A DNA stretch of 64,000 nt, taken from NCBI GenBank assembly GCA_947475245.1, contig CANJLW010000003.1, forward strand, positions 248,001 to 312,000, written 5' to 3'. The position numbers and the translations under genes are program-made. The notes below the pieces were generated by a model. That model saw only the letters and a list, made by a program, of their open reading frames with translations. It was not told where the DNA came from and did not search any database. Source of the DNA: Acetobacteraceae bacterium (lineage in GTDB: Bacteria > Pseudomonadota > Alphaproteobacteria > Acetobacterales > Acetobacteraceae). This document shows, piece after piece, positions 44,733 to 54,405 of the stretch (position 1 is the stretch's first letter; each line of letters begins with the position of its first letter).

Positions 44733-46112
44733 CTATCCCGCCGAACGCGCGACAAAGCGTCCGTCGCCGGGACGCGCCAGCACCTGTTTGCCATCCCAGA
44801 TCAGCCCGCCGCGCAGATAGGTCGCCGCCACGCGCGCCCGCATCGTGCGGCCGTGCCAGGCCGACCAGCGCATTTCCGGGCGATCAACGATCGAGTCCTG
44901 ATCGAATACGAAGTCACCGCGTTCCATCACCACCAGATCGGCGTCCGAGCCAACCCTGATCTCCCCCTTGCGCGGCCATAATCCGTGCAACTTCGCGCTG
45001 CGTTCGGCGCAATAGGTCGCCATCAGTGTGGGCGACAGGCCGCGCTCCTCCAGCAAGGTGAACATCAGCGGCGCGAAGCTCTGCAATCCCGTCAACCCGG
45101 CGCCGCAGGCGAAGATATCGTCGCCGAGCTTGCGCTGGATCGGCCATGGGGCGTGATCGGTGGAGACATAGGCGACCTTGTCCGCGAGCAGACAGACCCA
45201 CATACGCTCGACCTCCGCCGCCGTACGAAACGGCGGGTTGCACTTACCGAAGCCTTTCAGCCGGACAATGTCGTCCTCGGTCATGCACAGATACTGGATG
45301 CATGCCTCCCCCGTCGTTTTGGCGCCCATGCCGCGGAATGCTTCGGCCAGTTCGAAGCCGCGCGCGATCGACGAGTGCGCGATGTGCACATGCGCGCCGG
45401 TCTCCAGCGCCATTTCGAAGATTTCCAGATCCGCCATCGACTCGGCCAATGGCGGTCGCGTGCGGCAATGCATGATCGGATCGGTGCGTCCGGAGGCGCG
45501 CGCCTGCTCCGTCAGTTTCTCCACCAGTTCCTGATCTTCGTTATGGATTGCCACCGGCAGACCGGTTTTGGCGATCGCATGAAACGCCGCCAGCATCGTC
45601 GGATGGTCGATGCGCGGAAACCGCACCGCGTCGTACTCATAGGTCGAAAGCTTGAAGGCCGATATGCCCGCCGCCGCGAGGCCGGGAATGGCATCCAGCC
45701 CGCCGGACTTGGAAATGGTGCCGTAAAGCGCCATGTCGACGTGCGATGTTCGTTCCACCCAGTCGATCTTCTCGGCCAGGATCGCCGCATCCGTGACGGG
45801 CTTCGGCACGTCGTAAGGCATGTCGCAACAGGTGGTTACCCCGCCGGCCGCGGCGCAGCGGGTCGCGCTTTCGATGCCCGGCCACCCCGTCGATGACGAG
45901 GTGTGCATGTGCCCGTCGACAAGTCCGGGCAGAATCAAATTGTCGCCGTAATCGACAATTTCGCCCGCCGGTGGTCTGGTACCCGCGCCGATGGCGGCAA
46001 TCGTATCGCCGCGAATGGCGATGTATCCGTTCGGGATGATGGATTGACTGGTGACCAGGGTTCCGGCGACCACGCGATCGAAGGGCTGTGACACTGTTTT
46101 ATCGGCCTCCAT
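44733..46112 (-). CDS. Cyclic amidohydrolase (dihydroorotase/hydantoinase/allantoinase-like)
   Basis: The 459-residue enzyme is a metal-dependent amidohydrolase: [33 protein letters not shown] with the two metal His, then later VHIAHSSIA and YVSTDHAPW. It resembles dihydroorotase/allantoinase/hydantoinase, but catalytic carboxylated Lys is not obvious by eye ([10 protein letters not shown] is the best candidate). Divergent from prpD. A role in hydantoin or allantoin-type catabolism is possible. A weak ribosome site at the start leaves the N-terminus uncertain. Confidence 0.83.
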   Translation of the reverse strand: MEADKTVSQPFDRVVAGTLVTSQSIIPNGYIAIRGDTIAAIGAGTRPPAGEIVDYGDNLILPGLVDGHMHTSSSTGWPGIESATRCAAAGGVTTCCDMPYDVPKPVTDAAILAEKIDWVERTSHVDMALYGTISKSGGLDAIPGLAAAGISAFKLSTYEYDAVRFPRIDHPTMLAAFHAIAKTGLPVAIHNEDQELVEKLTEQARASGRTDPIMHCRTRPPLAESMADLEIFEMALETGAHVHIAHSSIARGFELAEAFRGMGAKTTGEACIQYLCMTEDDIVRLKGFGKCNPPFRTAAEVERMWVCLLADKVAYVSTDHAPWPIQRKLGDDIFACGAGLTGLQSFAPLMFTLLEERGLSPTLMATYCAERSAKLHGLWPRKGEIRVGSDADLVVMERGDFVFDQDSIVDRPEMRWSAWHGRTMRARVAATYLRGGLIWDGKQVLARPGDGRFVARSAG

Positions 46113-46248
46113 CCAGGTGCACGCTTGCCGATCCGGCAAAGCGACCTTACGAAGCGCCACAGGTACAACCATTGGGGCCTGCCATCCAGGCCAGATCGCG
46201 CGGGAACGGTGGTCATCCCTTCCGTCCGGCGCTGAACGGAGGAATCGC

Positions 46249-47748
46249 GTGATTACACATGACGTAAAGGTGCACCCGTCGAAGGCGAACCTGAAGCGGG
46301 AAGACCAGCTGGCATGGAAGATCGCGGGCGTCGCCGCCGACAAGGTCGCGGTGCCTAAGAACGTGACCGAGATGATCATCAACCGCATCATCGACAACGC
46401 CTCCGTCGCGATCGCCGCCATCAACCGTCGCCCCGTTGTCTCCGCGCGCGACATGGCGTTGGCCCGTCCGAACAAGTCAGGCGCGACCGTGTTCGGCGTC
46501 GCGCCGGGCAAGCGGGTTACGCCGGAATGGGCGGCCTGGGCGAACGGCACGGCGGTGCGCGAACTTGACATGCACGACACGTTCCTTGCCGCCGACTACT
46601 CCCATCCCGGCGACAACATTCCGCCGATCCTGGCGGTGGCGCAAACGATGGAGAAATCGGGACGCGACCTGATCCGCGGCCTGGCCACCGGCTACGAAAT
46701 TCAGATCGACCTGGTGCGGGCGATTTGCCTGCACGAGTTCAAGAAGGATCACATCGCCCATCTCTGCCCCGCCCAGGCGGCCGGCATCGGCACGCTGCTG
46801 GGCCTGAAGCAGGACATCATCTACCAGGCGGTTCAGCAGGCGGTGCATGTCAGCTTCTCCACCCGCCAGTCGCGCAAGGGCGAAATCAGCTCCTGGAAGG
46901 CCTATGCCCCCGCCCATGCCGGCAAGCTGGCGGTGGAAGCGATCGACCGCGTCATGCGCGGCGAAGGCGCGCCGAGCCCGATTTACGAAGGCGAGGATAG
47001 CGTGATCGCGTACATGCTGGGTGGCGCGAAGGGCGAATATCAGGTGCCGCTGCCCGGCGTCGGTGAAGCCAAGCGCGCGATCCTGGACAGCTACACCAAA
47101 GAACACAGCGCGGAATACCAGTCGCAGGCGCTGATCGATCTCGCCTTCCGCATGCGCGAGCAGATCGGCGACTTCGACCAGGTGAAGAAGATCACGATCC
47201 ACACCAGCCACCACACCCACTACGTGATCGGCACCGGTGCCAACGATCCGCAAAAGATGGACCCGAAGGCCAGCCGGGAGACGTTGGATCACTCCATCAT
47301 GTACATCTTCGCCGTCGCGCTGCAGGACGGGTCCTGGCACCACGTCGACAGCTATGCGCCGAAGCGCGCCGCGCGGGCCGATACCGTGCGTCTGTGGCAC
47401 AAGATCGAAACGCGGGAAGATCCGGAATGGACCCGCCGCTACCATGCGACCGATCCGAACGAATTGTCCTTTGGCGGCCGGGTCGAGATCGAGATGGAAG
47501 ACGGCTCCAAACTGATCGACGAACTCGCCGTGGCGAACGCGCATCCCAATGGCGCAAAGCCGTTTGGCCGCGACGACTACATCCGCAAGTTCAAAATCCT
47601 GACTGACGGCCTGATCACTACCCGGGAATCGAACCGCTTTCTGGAAGCCGCGCAGGATCTGGCGCGTCTGCCGGCGGGCGATCTGCATCGTCTGAACGTC
47701 GCGCTGCCGAACGGCACGCTGACCGTCGGCAAGCCTGGTCTGTTCTAA
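46249..47748 (+). CDS. prpD: 2-methylcitrate dehydratase
   Basis: The 499-residue MmgE/PrpD enzyme dehydrates 2-methylcitrate in propionate catabolism. I used the GTG at 46249 ([19 protein letters not shown]) because GGAGG is six bases upstream and the family begins here. Family landmarks include [47 protein letters not shown] and PTANY-like tail NVALPNGTL. It precedes prpC by 11 bases. prpB is not adjacent. Confidence 0.93.
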   Translation: MITHDVKVHPSKANLKREDQLAWKIAGVAADKVAVPKNVTEMIINRIIDNASVAIAAINRRPVVSARDMALARPNKSGATVFGVAPGKRVTPEWAAWANGTAVRELDMHDTFLAADYSHPGDNIPPILAVAQTMEKSGRDLIRGLATGYEIQIDLVRAICLHEFKKDHIAHLCPAQAAGIGTLLGLKQDIIYQAVQQAVHVSFSTRQSRKGEISSWKAYAPAHAGKLAVEAIDRVMRGEGAPSPIYEGEDSVIAYMLGGAKGEYQVPLPGVGEAKRAILDSYTKEHSAEYQSQALIDLAFRMREQIGDFDQVKKITIHTSHHTHYVIGTGANDPQKMDPKASRETLDHSIMYIFAVALQDGSWHHVDSYAPKRAARADTVRLWHKIETREDPEWTRRYHATDPNELSFGGRVEIEMEDGSKLIDELAVANAHPNGAKPFGRDDYIRKFKILTDGLITTRESNRFLEAAQDLARLPAGDLHRLNVALPNGTLTVGKPGLF

Positions 47749-47759
47749 GGAGGAAACCC

Positions 47760-48914
47760 ATGAGCGAAACCACACCGCCACCGAACCGGGCGAAAAAGGG
47801 CGTTGGCCTGTCCGGCGTGACCGCCGGCAACACCGCGCTGTGCACCGTCGGACGCTCCGGCAACGACCTGCATTACCGCGGCTACGACATTCTCGACGTC
47901 GCCGATACCTGTGAGTTCGAGGAGATCGCCTATCTGCTCGTGCACGGCACTCTGCCGACGCGGGCCGATCTCGCGGGCTACAAGGCCAAGCTGCGCTCGC
48001 TGCGCGGCCTGCCGGCCGGCGTCAAGGCGGCGTTGGAAGCGCTGCCCGCCGCGGCGCATCCGATGGATGTGATGCGCACGGGCGTTTCCGCCCTGGGCTG
48101 CATCCTGCCGGAAAAAGAAGACCAGAACCGCCCCGGCGCGCGCGACATCGCCGATCGACTGATGGCCAATCTCGGGTCGATGCTGCTGTACTGGTTCCAC
48201 TTCGCCCATAACGGCAAGCGCATCGACGTCGAGACCGACGACGACAGCATCGGTGGCCACTTCCTGCACCTGCTGCATGGCAAGAAGCCGTCCGACGCGC
48301 ATGTGCGGGCGATGCACACCTCGCTGATCCTCTACGCGGAACACGAGTTCAACGCTTCTACCTTCACCTGCCGCGTGGTCGCCGGCACGGGGGCGGACAT
48401 GCACTCCGCCATCACCGCCGGCATCGGCGCGCTGCGCGGACCGAAGCACGGCGGCGCGAACGAAGTCTCATTCGAAATCCAGAACCGCTACGAAAGCCCG
48501 GACGAGGCGGAAGCCGACATCCGTCGCCGGGTCGCGAACAAGGAGGTCGTGATTGGCTTCGGTCATGCCGTCTACACGATCTCCGACCCGCGCAACAAAG
48601 TCATCAAGGAAGTCGCGCGCCGGCTGTCGGTCGAGAAAGGCTCCATGAAGCTGTTCGACATCGCCGATCGGATCGAGGCGACGATGTGGGACGCGAAGCG
48701 GATGTTCGCCAATCTCGATTGGTTCTCCGCCATCAGCTACAACATGCTCGGCGTTCCGACGTCGATGTTCACGCCGCTGTTCGTGATCGCGCGGACATCC
48801 GGCTGGGCGGCGCATGTGATGGAACAGCGGGTCGATAACAAGCTGATCCGTCCGACCGCGAATTACACCGGACCGGAAAACCTGACCTTCGTGCCGATCG
48901 ATCAGCGCGGCTGA
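47760..48914 (+). CDS. prpC: 2-methylcitrate synthase / citrate synthase
   Basis: The 384-residue citrate-synthase fold protein has [16 protein letters not shown] at its start, [18 protein letters not shown]-like [29 protein letters not shown] and [13 protein letters not shown]. The short length and operon with prpD make 2-methylcitrate synthase more likely than citrate synthase; it condenses propionyl-CoA with oxaloacetate. AGGAGG lies before the start. A strong terminator follows. Confidence 0.93.
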   Translation: MSETTPPPNRAKKGVGLSGVTAGNTALCTVGRSGNDLHYRGYDILDVADTCEFEEIAYLLVHGTLPTRADLAGYKAKLRSLRGLPAGVKAALEALPAAAHPMDVMRTGVSALGCILPEKEDQNRPGARDIADRLMANLGSMLLYWFHFAHNGKRIDVETDDDSIGGHFLHLLHGKKPSDAHVRAMHTSLILYAEHEFNASTFTCRVVAGTGADMHSAITAGIGALRGPKHGGANEVSFEIQNRYESPDEAEADIRRRVANKEVVIGFGHAVYTISDPRNKVIKEVARRLSVEKGSMKLFDIADRIEATMWDAKRMFANLDWFSAISYNMLGVPTSMFTPLFVIARTSGWAAHVMEQRVDNKLIRPTANYTGPENLTFVPIDQRG

Positions 48915-48936
48915 TCCCTGCACCTGTGTCGCTTGG

Positions 48937-48970
48937 AACCGCCGCGGCCCCAGGTCGCGGCGGTTTTCAT
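48937..48970 (+). terminator. Rho-independent terminator after prpC
   Basis: AACCGCCGCG (48937-48946) pairs with CGCGGCGGTT (48956-48965), followed by TTCATTTT. It sits 22 bases after the prpC stop and ends the prpDC transcript. Confidence 0.85.
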
Positions 48971-49013
48971 TTTGAACGCGGGAAACCGACGATCCTGCCG
49001 TCGGAACTTCCTG

Positions 49014-49646
49014 TTAGTTGAACGTGGCCAGCAGATCGTCGACCTGCGCCGCGGTCAGCAGTCGCGGCGACGAAGCCCGCAAAATCAGAAACAGCTTCGC
49101 CGCTTCCTCCAACTCCTCCGCCGCATAAACCGCGTCGGTCAGCGTCTTGCCGCAGACCACCGGACCGTGATTGGCGAGCAGTACGGCCCGCGCGCCAAGC
49201 GCCGCCTGATGAATCGCCGGCTCCATCGCCGCGTCGCCGGGACGGTAATACGACACGATCGGCATACGGCGTCCGACACGCATGACAAAATACGGCGTCA
49301 GCGGCGGGATCGGATTGTCGGGATCGACGTCCGGCAGGCACGCCACCGCCGTCGCCTGTGTCGAATGCAGGTGCACCACAGCCCCCGCATCGGCACGCGC
49401 CGTGTAAAACGCGCGATGCATAAACACTTCCTTCGACGGCTTGTCGCCGCCGACATGCTCGAACGCGTCGTCCAGTTTGGAGATGCGAGACGGGTCCAAT
49501 CGACCCAGGCTCGAATTCGTCGGCGTTATCAGATACCCGTCCGCCAATCGCATGCTGATATTGCCGGCGCTGCCGACGGAAAACCCGCGCGCAAACAGGC
49601 TGGCGGCGTGTTCGGCCATCAATTGGCGCGCATCGCTTTCAAGCAT
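49014..49646 (-). CDS. otnC: Class II aldolase/adducin family, OtnC-like 3-oxo-tetronate-4-phosphate decarboxylase
   Basis: The 210-residue protein has VVHLHSTQATAVACLP with the zinc His pair, ANHGPVVCGKTLTDA and YAAEELEEAAKLF, the class II aldolase active site. It starts inside the end of the kinase gene (8-base overlap), the OtnK-OtnC arrangement of tetronate catabolism. OtnC decarboxylates the phosphorylated 3-oxo-tetronate to dihydroxyacetone phosphate. Confidence 0.9.
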   Translation of the reverse strand: MLESDARQLMAEHAASLFARGFSVGSAGNISMRLADGYLITPTNSSLGRLDPSRISKLDDAFEHVGGDKPSKEVFMHRAFYTARADAGAVVHLHSTQATAVACLPDVDPDNPIPPLTPYFVMRVGRRMPIVSYYRPGDAAMEPAIHQAALGARAVLLANHGPVVCGKTLTDAVYAAEELEEAAKLFLILRASSPRLLTAAQVDDLLATFN

Positions 49647-50916
49647 GGTCGTGCTCCAGCATCTGGAACGCTTTCAGAAAGAAGTCCGCGGCGCCGAAGT
49701 TTCCGGACTTCAACGCAAGCTTCAGAGTCGGCCCCATACCTTCCGCCAACGTCCAGGGCACGCCCGGATCGATTTCCGGGCCGATGCGCAGGCTCTTGAC
49801 CCCCAGGCGGCTGACGACGGCCCCGGATGTCTCGCCACCGGCCACCACCATGCGGCGCACGCCCCGAGCAACCAATCCCTCCGCGATCCCGGCCAGGGCT
49901 TCCTCGATCAGGGCACCGGCGGCGTCGCGGCCAAGCCGCGCCTGCAACGCGGAGACCTTTTCAGGCGATGCGGAAGCGGCGATCGCAATCGGGGCCGATC
50001 CAATCCGGCTCTCCGCCCAGTCCAGTGCCGCCTTGATCAGAACAGCGGCATCCGGGGTCTGCAACGGTTCCAGATCCAGCACCTGCAAGTGCCCGCGCGC
50101 GACGCCAAGCTGCGCGAGCGTGGCGCGTGAGCACGAGCCCGCCAGGATCGCGGAGGCACCGGCGACCGACGGCAGCGCGGCGGGGTCCGTGCGTTCCGAC
50201 AGCAGGCCGCTTCGGCGGAAATTCCCCGGCAGGCCCATCGCGACACCCGATCCGCCGGTAATCAGGGCATGGTGTTCCGCGGCCTCCCCGATCGCGACCA
50301 GATGCGCGTCGGTGATCGCATCGACGATCGCGTAGCGTCGCCCTTGCTCCTTAAGCGCGGTCATGGCGCGTCGGATGGCCTGCGCCCCTTGCTCTACCGT
50401 CGCGAAGTTCACCAGCCCGACCGCCCCCGTGGTCTGTCGCGACAACACGCGCACCAGATTGGCGTCGGTCATCGGGGTCAGCGGATGCTTTTCCATCCCA
50501 CTCTCGTTCAGCAGCACGCCGCCGACGAACAGATGACCTTGATAGACGGTGCGCGCGTTGGTCGGGAACGCCGGACAGGCCAACGCAAAGCCGCTGCCGA
50601 TGGCTTCGACCAGCGCATCGGCGACCGGACCGATATTGCCTTGATCGGTGCTGTCGAAGGTGGAGCAGTACTTGAAGAAGTACTGCCGCGCCCCACCCGC
50701 CCGCAGCCAATGCAGCGCGGCGAGGCTTTCGTCGATCGCCTGCCGGGTCGGGGCGGTGCGCGATTTCAGCGCAACCACCACGGCGTCGGCGTCAGGGGCC
50801 GGGTCACCCGGGTTCGGGGCACCGATCAACTGGACGGTACGCATGCCTCCGCGCACCAACATCGAGCAGAGATCGGTCGCGCCGGTAAAATCGTCGGCGA
50901 TCGCGCCCAGCAGCAT
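49639..50916 (-). CDS. otnK: Four-carbon acid sugar kinase, OtnK-like 3-oxo-tetronate kinase
   Basis: The 425-residue DUF1537-type kinase begins MLLGAIADDFTGATDLCSML and has GGARQYFFKYCSTFDSTDQGNIG, ACPAFPTNARTVYQGHLF, and the C-terminal GGETSGAVVSRLGVKSLRIG nucleotide-binding segment. AAGGAG precedes the start. It phosphorylates 3-oxo-tetronate before OtnC. The dehydrogenase that would produce the substrate is not in the window. Confidence 0.93.
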   Translation of the reverse strand: MLLGAIADDFTGATDLCSMLVRGGMRTVQLIGAPNPGDPAPDADAVVVALKSRTAPTRQAIDESLAALHWLRAGGARQYFFKYCSTFDSTDQGNIGPVADALVEAIGSGFALACPAFPTNARTVYQGHLFVGGVLLNESGMEKHPLTPMTDANLVRVLSRQTTGAVGLVNFATVEQGAQAIRRAMTALKEQGRRYAIVDAITDAHLVAIGEAAEHHALITGGSGVAMGLPGNFRRSGLLSERTDPAALPSVAGASAILAGSCSRATLAQLGVARGHLQVLDLEPLQTPDAAVLIKAALDWAESRIGSAPIAIAASASPEKVSALQARLGRDAAGALIEEALAGIAEGLVARGVRRMVVAGGETSGAVVSRLGVKSLRIGPEIDPGVPWTLAEGMGPTLKLALKSGNFGAADFFLKAFQMLEHDHA

Positions 50917-50966
50917 GGTCGGCTCCTTTTCGTCAGTCTCGATTGGTCGTGTGGCAAGCCCGCAGA

Positions 50967-52004
50967 TCAGGCGCCGAGCGCGCTTGCGAATTGAAGGGCT
51001 TGGGTGTTCCAGGAAGGGAGCTTTTGGCCGCTGGCCCAGGACGCCTCGGCCATCTCCTGACGTAGCTCCGGGCTGAAGATCATACGGCGCAGCGCCTTGG
51101 ACAGTTGGTCGACATCGCCGACCGGGCAGACGACGCCGGCTTCGATGTCCACCAAGGCAGCCGCGGCACCCCCGGCGGTGATCGCCACCGGCAACCCACG
51201 CTTCAACGCCTCGGCAACGGCCATGCCATAGCCTTCGTAATAGGTCGCCAGGGCGAAGATGTCGGAATCCTGCCAAAGATCGTCGAGCGGTCGGTCGGTG
51301 ACTTCCCCCGCGAAGGTAACCTTTTGCGAAATATTCAGTTCTTCGGCCAGGGATTCGAGACCGTGCGCGTGCACCGGATCGCGATCGGTCGCGCCGACGA
51401 TGGTCAGATGCCATTCAAGGTCGAACAAGCGAGCCAGTGCTCGCATCAGCAGATCGTGGCCCTTGCGCGGCAGCAGCGTGCCGATCGACAGAATTTGGCA
51501 CGCGCGCCCACCCGAACCGCGGCAGCGTTCCGCGTCATCGGTGCCGGGAGTGACAACGACCATGCGATCGGCCGCGATGCCGAATACCTGCCCGACCTGT
51601 TCGCGGGTCGTATCGCTGGTCACGATCAGCTTGGTCAGGCGGTTGAAAAGGCGTTGCTCGACGGCATGCAGGGCGCTTTGATCCGCGTCTGACAGGCCGG
51701 TTTCAAGCGATGTCGGGTGATGGATCAACCCGATCGCGCGGCGGGCCGCCAGCGCGTCGTCCATGCCGGCGAAAGCCGGCAGCGCGAGCCCGTCGATCAC
51801 CGGGCGCGTGTCCGGTGTCAGCCGATCCCACGCGGCGCAGGCGGCGTCGCGGGCCGTCGCGTCCGCGTGGGGGAACTGTCCGCCCAGTTCGACCACGTCC
51901 ACGACATGGCCCAGGGCGCGCAAGCCGGCCACGATCCGGCGGTCATAGCCATAACCGCCGGAGACCGTGTCGAACGGTGCCGGGACGATCAGAGAAACAT
52001 GCAT
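50967..52004 (-). CDS. Glycosyltransferase family 4
   Basis: The 345-residue GT-B enzyme starts MHVSLIVPAPFDTVSGGYGY and has LSIGTLLPRKGHDLLMRALA, KVTFAGEVTDRPLDDLW, and donor motif YYEGYGMAVAEALKRGLPVA with the E-x7-E pair. It sits between a LivJ-like gene and otnK on one strand (gaps 19 and 50 bases), an unusual neighbour set. Substrates are unknown. Confidence 0.92.
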   Translation of the reverse strand: MHVSLIVPAPFDTVSGGYGYDRRIVAGLRALGHVVDVVELGGQFPHADATARDAACAAWDRLTPDTRPVIDGLALPAFAGMDDALAARRAIGLIHHPTSLETGLSDADQSALHAVEQRLFNRLTKLIVTSDTTREQVGQVFGIAADRMVVVTPGTDDAERCRGSGGRACQILSIGTLLPRKGHDLLMRALARLFDLEWHLTIVGATDRDPVHAHGLESLAEELNISQKVTFAGEVTDRPLDDLWQDSDIFALATYYEGYGMAVAEALKRGLPVAITAGGAAAALVDIEAGVVCPVGDVDQLSKALRRMIFSPELRQEMAEASWASGQKLPSWNTQALQFASALGA

Positions 52005-52023
52005 CGATCGTCTCCGGCTTCTG

Positions 52024-53241
52024 TCAGGTGTTCACGCCTTCGATGACACCGCCAAACGGTGCCCAGGTCTTGCCGTCCCAACGCATCAACTGCATCGCCT
52101 TGATAGGCCGGAAGTTGGTGGGGCTGGTATTGACCGTAATCCCCGGAAGCAAGGCCGGATTTTCAACATTCTTCAGGTTCGCCGCCTGTTTCATGATGTT
52201 CTCGCGGGTGAAGTTACCCTCACACTGCTTCAGGACCTGGAGCATCGTTTTGCTGACGGCATAGGCGAACACATAGCTCAGGTCCGTCTTGTCGGCACCG
52301 GGCATACGCTTGTCCATGAATTCCCGCCACTCGGCCATGCCGGCGTCCTGCGCCCAGCGCGGATCGGTTGGGTCCTTGATGTAGTTGGAACTGACCATGC
52401 CAATGGCGTTTTCGGGACCGGCGGGATTGATCACGGTGCCGACCGAGATCGACACGTTGGTCATCAGGAACAGCGGCTTCCAGCCGAGATCGGCGACCTT
52501 GCGAATCGACTGCGCCGCGAACTTCGGGATCGCCGCGACAAGCAGCACGTTCGCTCCGGACGCCTGCAGGCTGGTGATTTGGCTGTCGATCGTCGCGTCG
52601 GTGGTCTCGTAAGTGGAGACCACGGTCATCTTGTCGAAGCGATCGCCAAGAACGTCCTTGACGCCGGCCGGATAGTCTTTGCCAAAATCGTCGTTCTGAT
52701 AAAGGATCGCGATCTTCGCGTCGGGCTTCTGCTCCAGGATGTATTTCGTATAAATCTGCGCTTCCGTCCGGTAGCTCGGCTGGAAACCCATCGTCCACGG
52801 GAAGGCTTTGTGATCGCCCCACTTGTCGGCCCCGGTGGACACGAACAGATGCGGCACCTTCTTTTGGTTCACATAGCGATGGATCGCGGAATTGGTCGGC
52901 GTGCCCAATGTGTTGAACAGCAGCGCGACCTCATCCACCTCCACCAGGCGGCGCACCTGCTCGACCGTCTTCGGTGGGCTGTAACCGTCGTCGAGCGAGA
53001 TGAAATTGATCTTGCGGCCGCCGACACCGCCCTGCTCGTTCACCATGTTGAAGAACGCGGATTCCAGCTTGCCGATCACGCCATAGGACGATGCCGGGCC
53101 GCTATAGGCGATGGTATGGCCGATCTTCAATTCCGTCGCGGTCACCCCCGGAGAGGTCTGCGCGGATGCGGAGCGAGGCCCGCCAATGGCAAAGGACGCC
53201 GCCAGGGCACTGCCGCCAGCCAGAATATGCCGCCTGTTCAT
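52024..53241 (-). CDS. ABC transporter substrate-binding protein, LivJ-like (type 1 PBP)
   Basis: The 405-residue exported protein starts with a Tat-like signal (MNRRHILAGGSALAASFAIGG, cleavage near SASA-Q). The mature part ELKIGHTIAYSGPASSYG, NEQGGVGGRKINFISLDDGYSP and YQNDDFGKDYPAGVKD is the branched-chain amino acid/amide binding fold. No LivHMGF genes are adjacent: it is followed by a glycosyltransferase and otnK. It is the third orphan binding protein in the window. The ligand may be an amide or a hydroxy acid. Confidence 0.93.
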   Translation of the reverse strand: MNRRHILAGGSALAASFAIGGPRSASAQTSPGVTATELKIGHTIAYSGPASSYGVIGKLESAFFNMVNEQGGVGGRKINFISLDDGYSPPKTVEQVRRLVEVDEVALLFNTLGTPTNSAIHRYVNQKKVPHLFVSTGADKWGDHKAFPWTMGFQPSYRTEAQIYTKYILEQKPDAKIAILYQNDDFGKDYPAGVKDVLGDRFDKMTVVSTYETTDATIDSQITSLQASGANVLLVAAIPKFAAQSIRKVADLGWKPLFLMTNVSISVGTVINPAGPENAIGMVSSNYIKDPTDPRWAQDAGMAEWREFMDKRMPGADKTDLSYVFAYAVSKTMLQVLKQCEGNFTRENIMKQAANLKNVENPALLPGITVNTSPTNFRPIKAMQLMRWDGKTWAPFGGVIEGVNT

Positions 53242-53299
53242 GGTCGTACTCCCAATTTTTATGTCCGGTCAGTCTAAGCGCGCTCGGTACCGAAATACA

Positions 53300-54055
53300 T
53301 CATGCACCCGCCGGACAGCTAACCCGCGCCGCGTAGCCAATCCAACCCCAGTCGGCAAACATCGAGCCAATACGCTCGACCGCATCGCGCAAGGCTCGCC
53401 GTGGCGCCGACTTGACCGATCGGGTCTGGACCGGGGCGCCGGTAACGGTGTCGATCGCCTGCCTGATCCGTGCGCGGGCGCGGTGCAGCAGCACGCGTTG
53501 GTTTTCCGACGACAATTCCAGCAGGGCGCAGGTTTCCTCGGCGTCCTTACCCTCGATGTCGCGCAGAATCACCACCGCTTTCTGCCCCGCCGGCAACCGT
53601 TCGATCGCGTCCTGGACATGGGACCAGAGTTGACGACCGCCGACGATACGCTCCGGATCCAACTCGTCCCAAAGGCGCGGAGCCTCGATCCAGTGGCCGT
53701 CCGGTTGAAAGGCACTGCCCGGCACCGACCGTTCGCCGGGCGCGGCCCCATCCAACAGCGCCGGTAATCCGACCAGCCGGCCTTCGCGACTCGCGCGCGT
53801 GCGGGATCGATTGAGCACAATCGAATAAATCCAGGTCGACAGGCTCGATCGTCCCTCGAACCGCGCTATGCCCGAGTACACCGCCAGCCACGCGTCCTGC
53901 ACCACTTCCTCCCCCTGCGCTCGGCTGCCGATTATGGAGGCAGCGACGCCGACCATCGGGGCGTGGTGGCGACGAATCAAAGCGCGATAGGCCGACGCGT
54001 CTCCTTGACGCAGGCGCGCCAGAAAGCTGGGATCGTCAAATTCGGTCTGGCTCAT
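53300..54055 (-). CDS. ECF-subfamily RNA polymerase sigma factor
   Basis: The 251-residue sigma factor has region 2 (AQGEEVVQDAWLAVYSGIARFEG, with SSLSTWIYSIVLNRSR at 70-85) and region 4 (LPAGQKAVVILRDIEGKDAEETCALLE, 154-180), joined by a long linker of about 60 residues. A C-terminal extension of about 50 residues (from 201) with many Arg and Trp, ending VSCPAGA, is not part of sigma 4. The start MSQTEFDDPSF is 74 bases from the divergent zinc-finger gene. The target promoters are unknown. Confidence 0.9.
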   Translation of the reverse strand: MSQTEFDDPSFLARLRQGDASAYRALIRRHHAPMVGVAASIIGSRAQGEEVVQDAWLAVYSGIARFEGRSSLSTWIYSIVLNRSRTRASREGRLVGLPALLDGAAPGERSVPGSAFQPDGHWIEAPRLWDELDPERIVGGRQLWSHVQDAIERLPAGQKAVVILRDIEGKDAEETCALLELSSENQRVLLHRARARIRQAIDTVTGAPVQTRSVKSAPRRALRDAVERIGSMFADWGWIGYAARVSCPAGA

Positions 54056-54129
54056 GCGTCAGGCGGCCTCTGTTGCCCTGATCTCGTTGGAGTGTAACGG
54101 ATTAGCACCCGCCGTGTCATACCTGATCG

Positions 54130-54405
54130 ATGACGCTATGGAAGTGGAGTAAGCCAATTCCCACATGCCGGGATATGTCGGAACTCGTGACCGACTATAT
54201 GGAGAACGCGCTGCCGCGAATTCCGCGGCTGCGGGCGGGGCTACATCTCGTCTTGTGCTCCTCCTGCCGAGCGTATTTTGACCAGTTCGGCAAGACCGTC
54301 CGTCTGCTGAATGCCATGCCGGCGATGGCCAAGGACAGTTCGGCGGAGGACCGCGTTTTGGATGCCATCGCCTCCCGCCCCCCCGAGCCGGACGGGAAGC
54401 CCTAA
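54130..54405 (+). CDS. zf-HC2-like putative anti-sigma factor
   Basis: The 91-residue soluble protein has Cys13, His39, Cys43 and Cys46 in CRDMSELVTDYMENALPR and HLVLCSSCRAYF, the C-H-x3-C-x2-C zinc-binding anti-sigma (ZAS) pattern. There is no membrane segment after the motif, so it would be a cytoplasmic redox- or metal-sensing anti-sigma. It is divergent from, not downstream of, the ECF gene, which is atypical. The start is uncertain, as no clear ribosome site precedes it. Confidence 0.75.
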   Translation: MTLWKWSKPIPTCRDMSELVTDYMENALPRIPRLRAGLHLVLCSSCRAYFDQFGKTVRLLNAMPAMAKDSSAEDRVLDAIASRPPEPDGKP

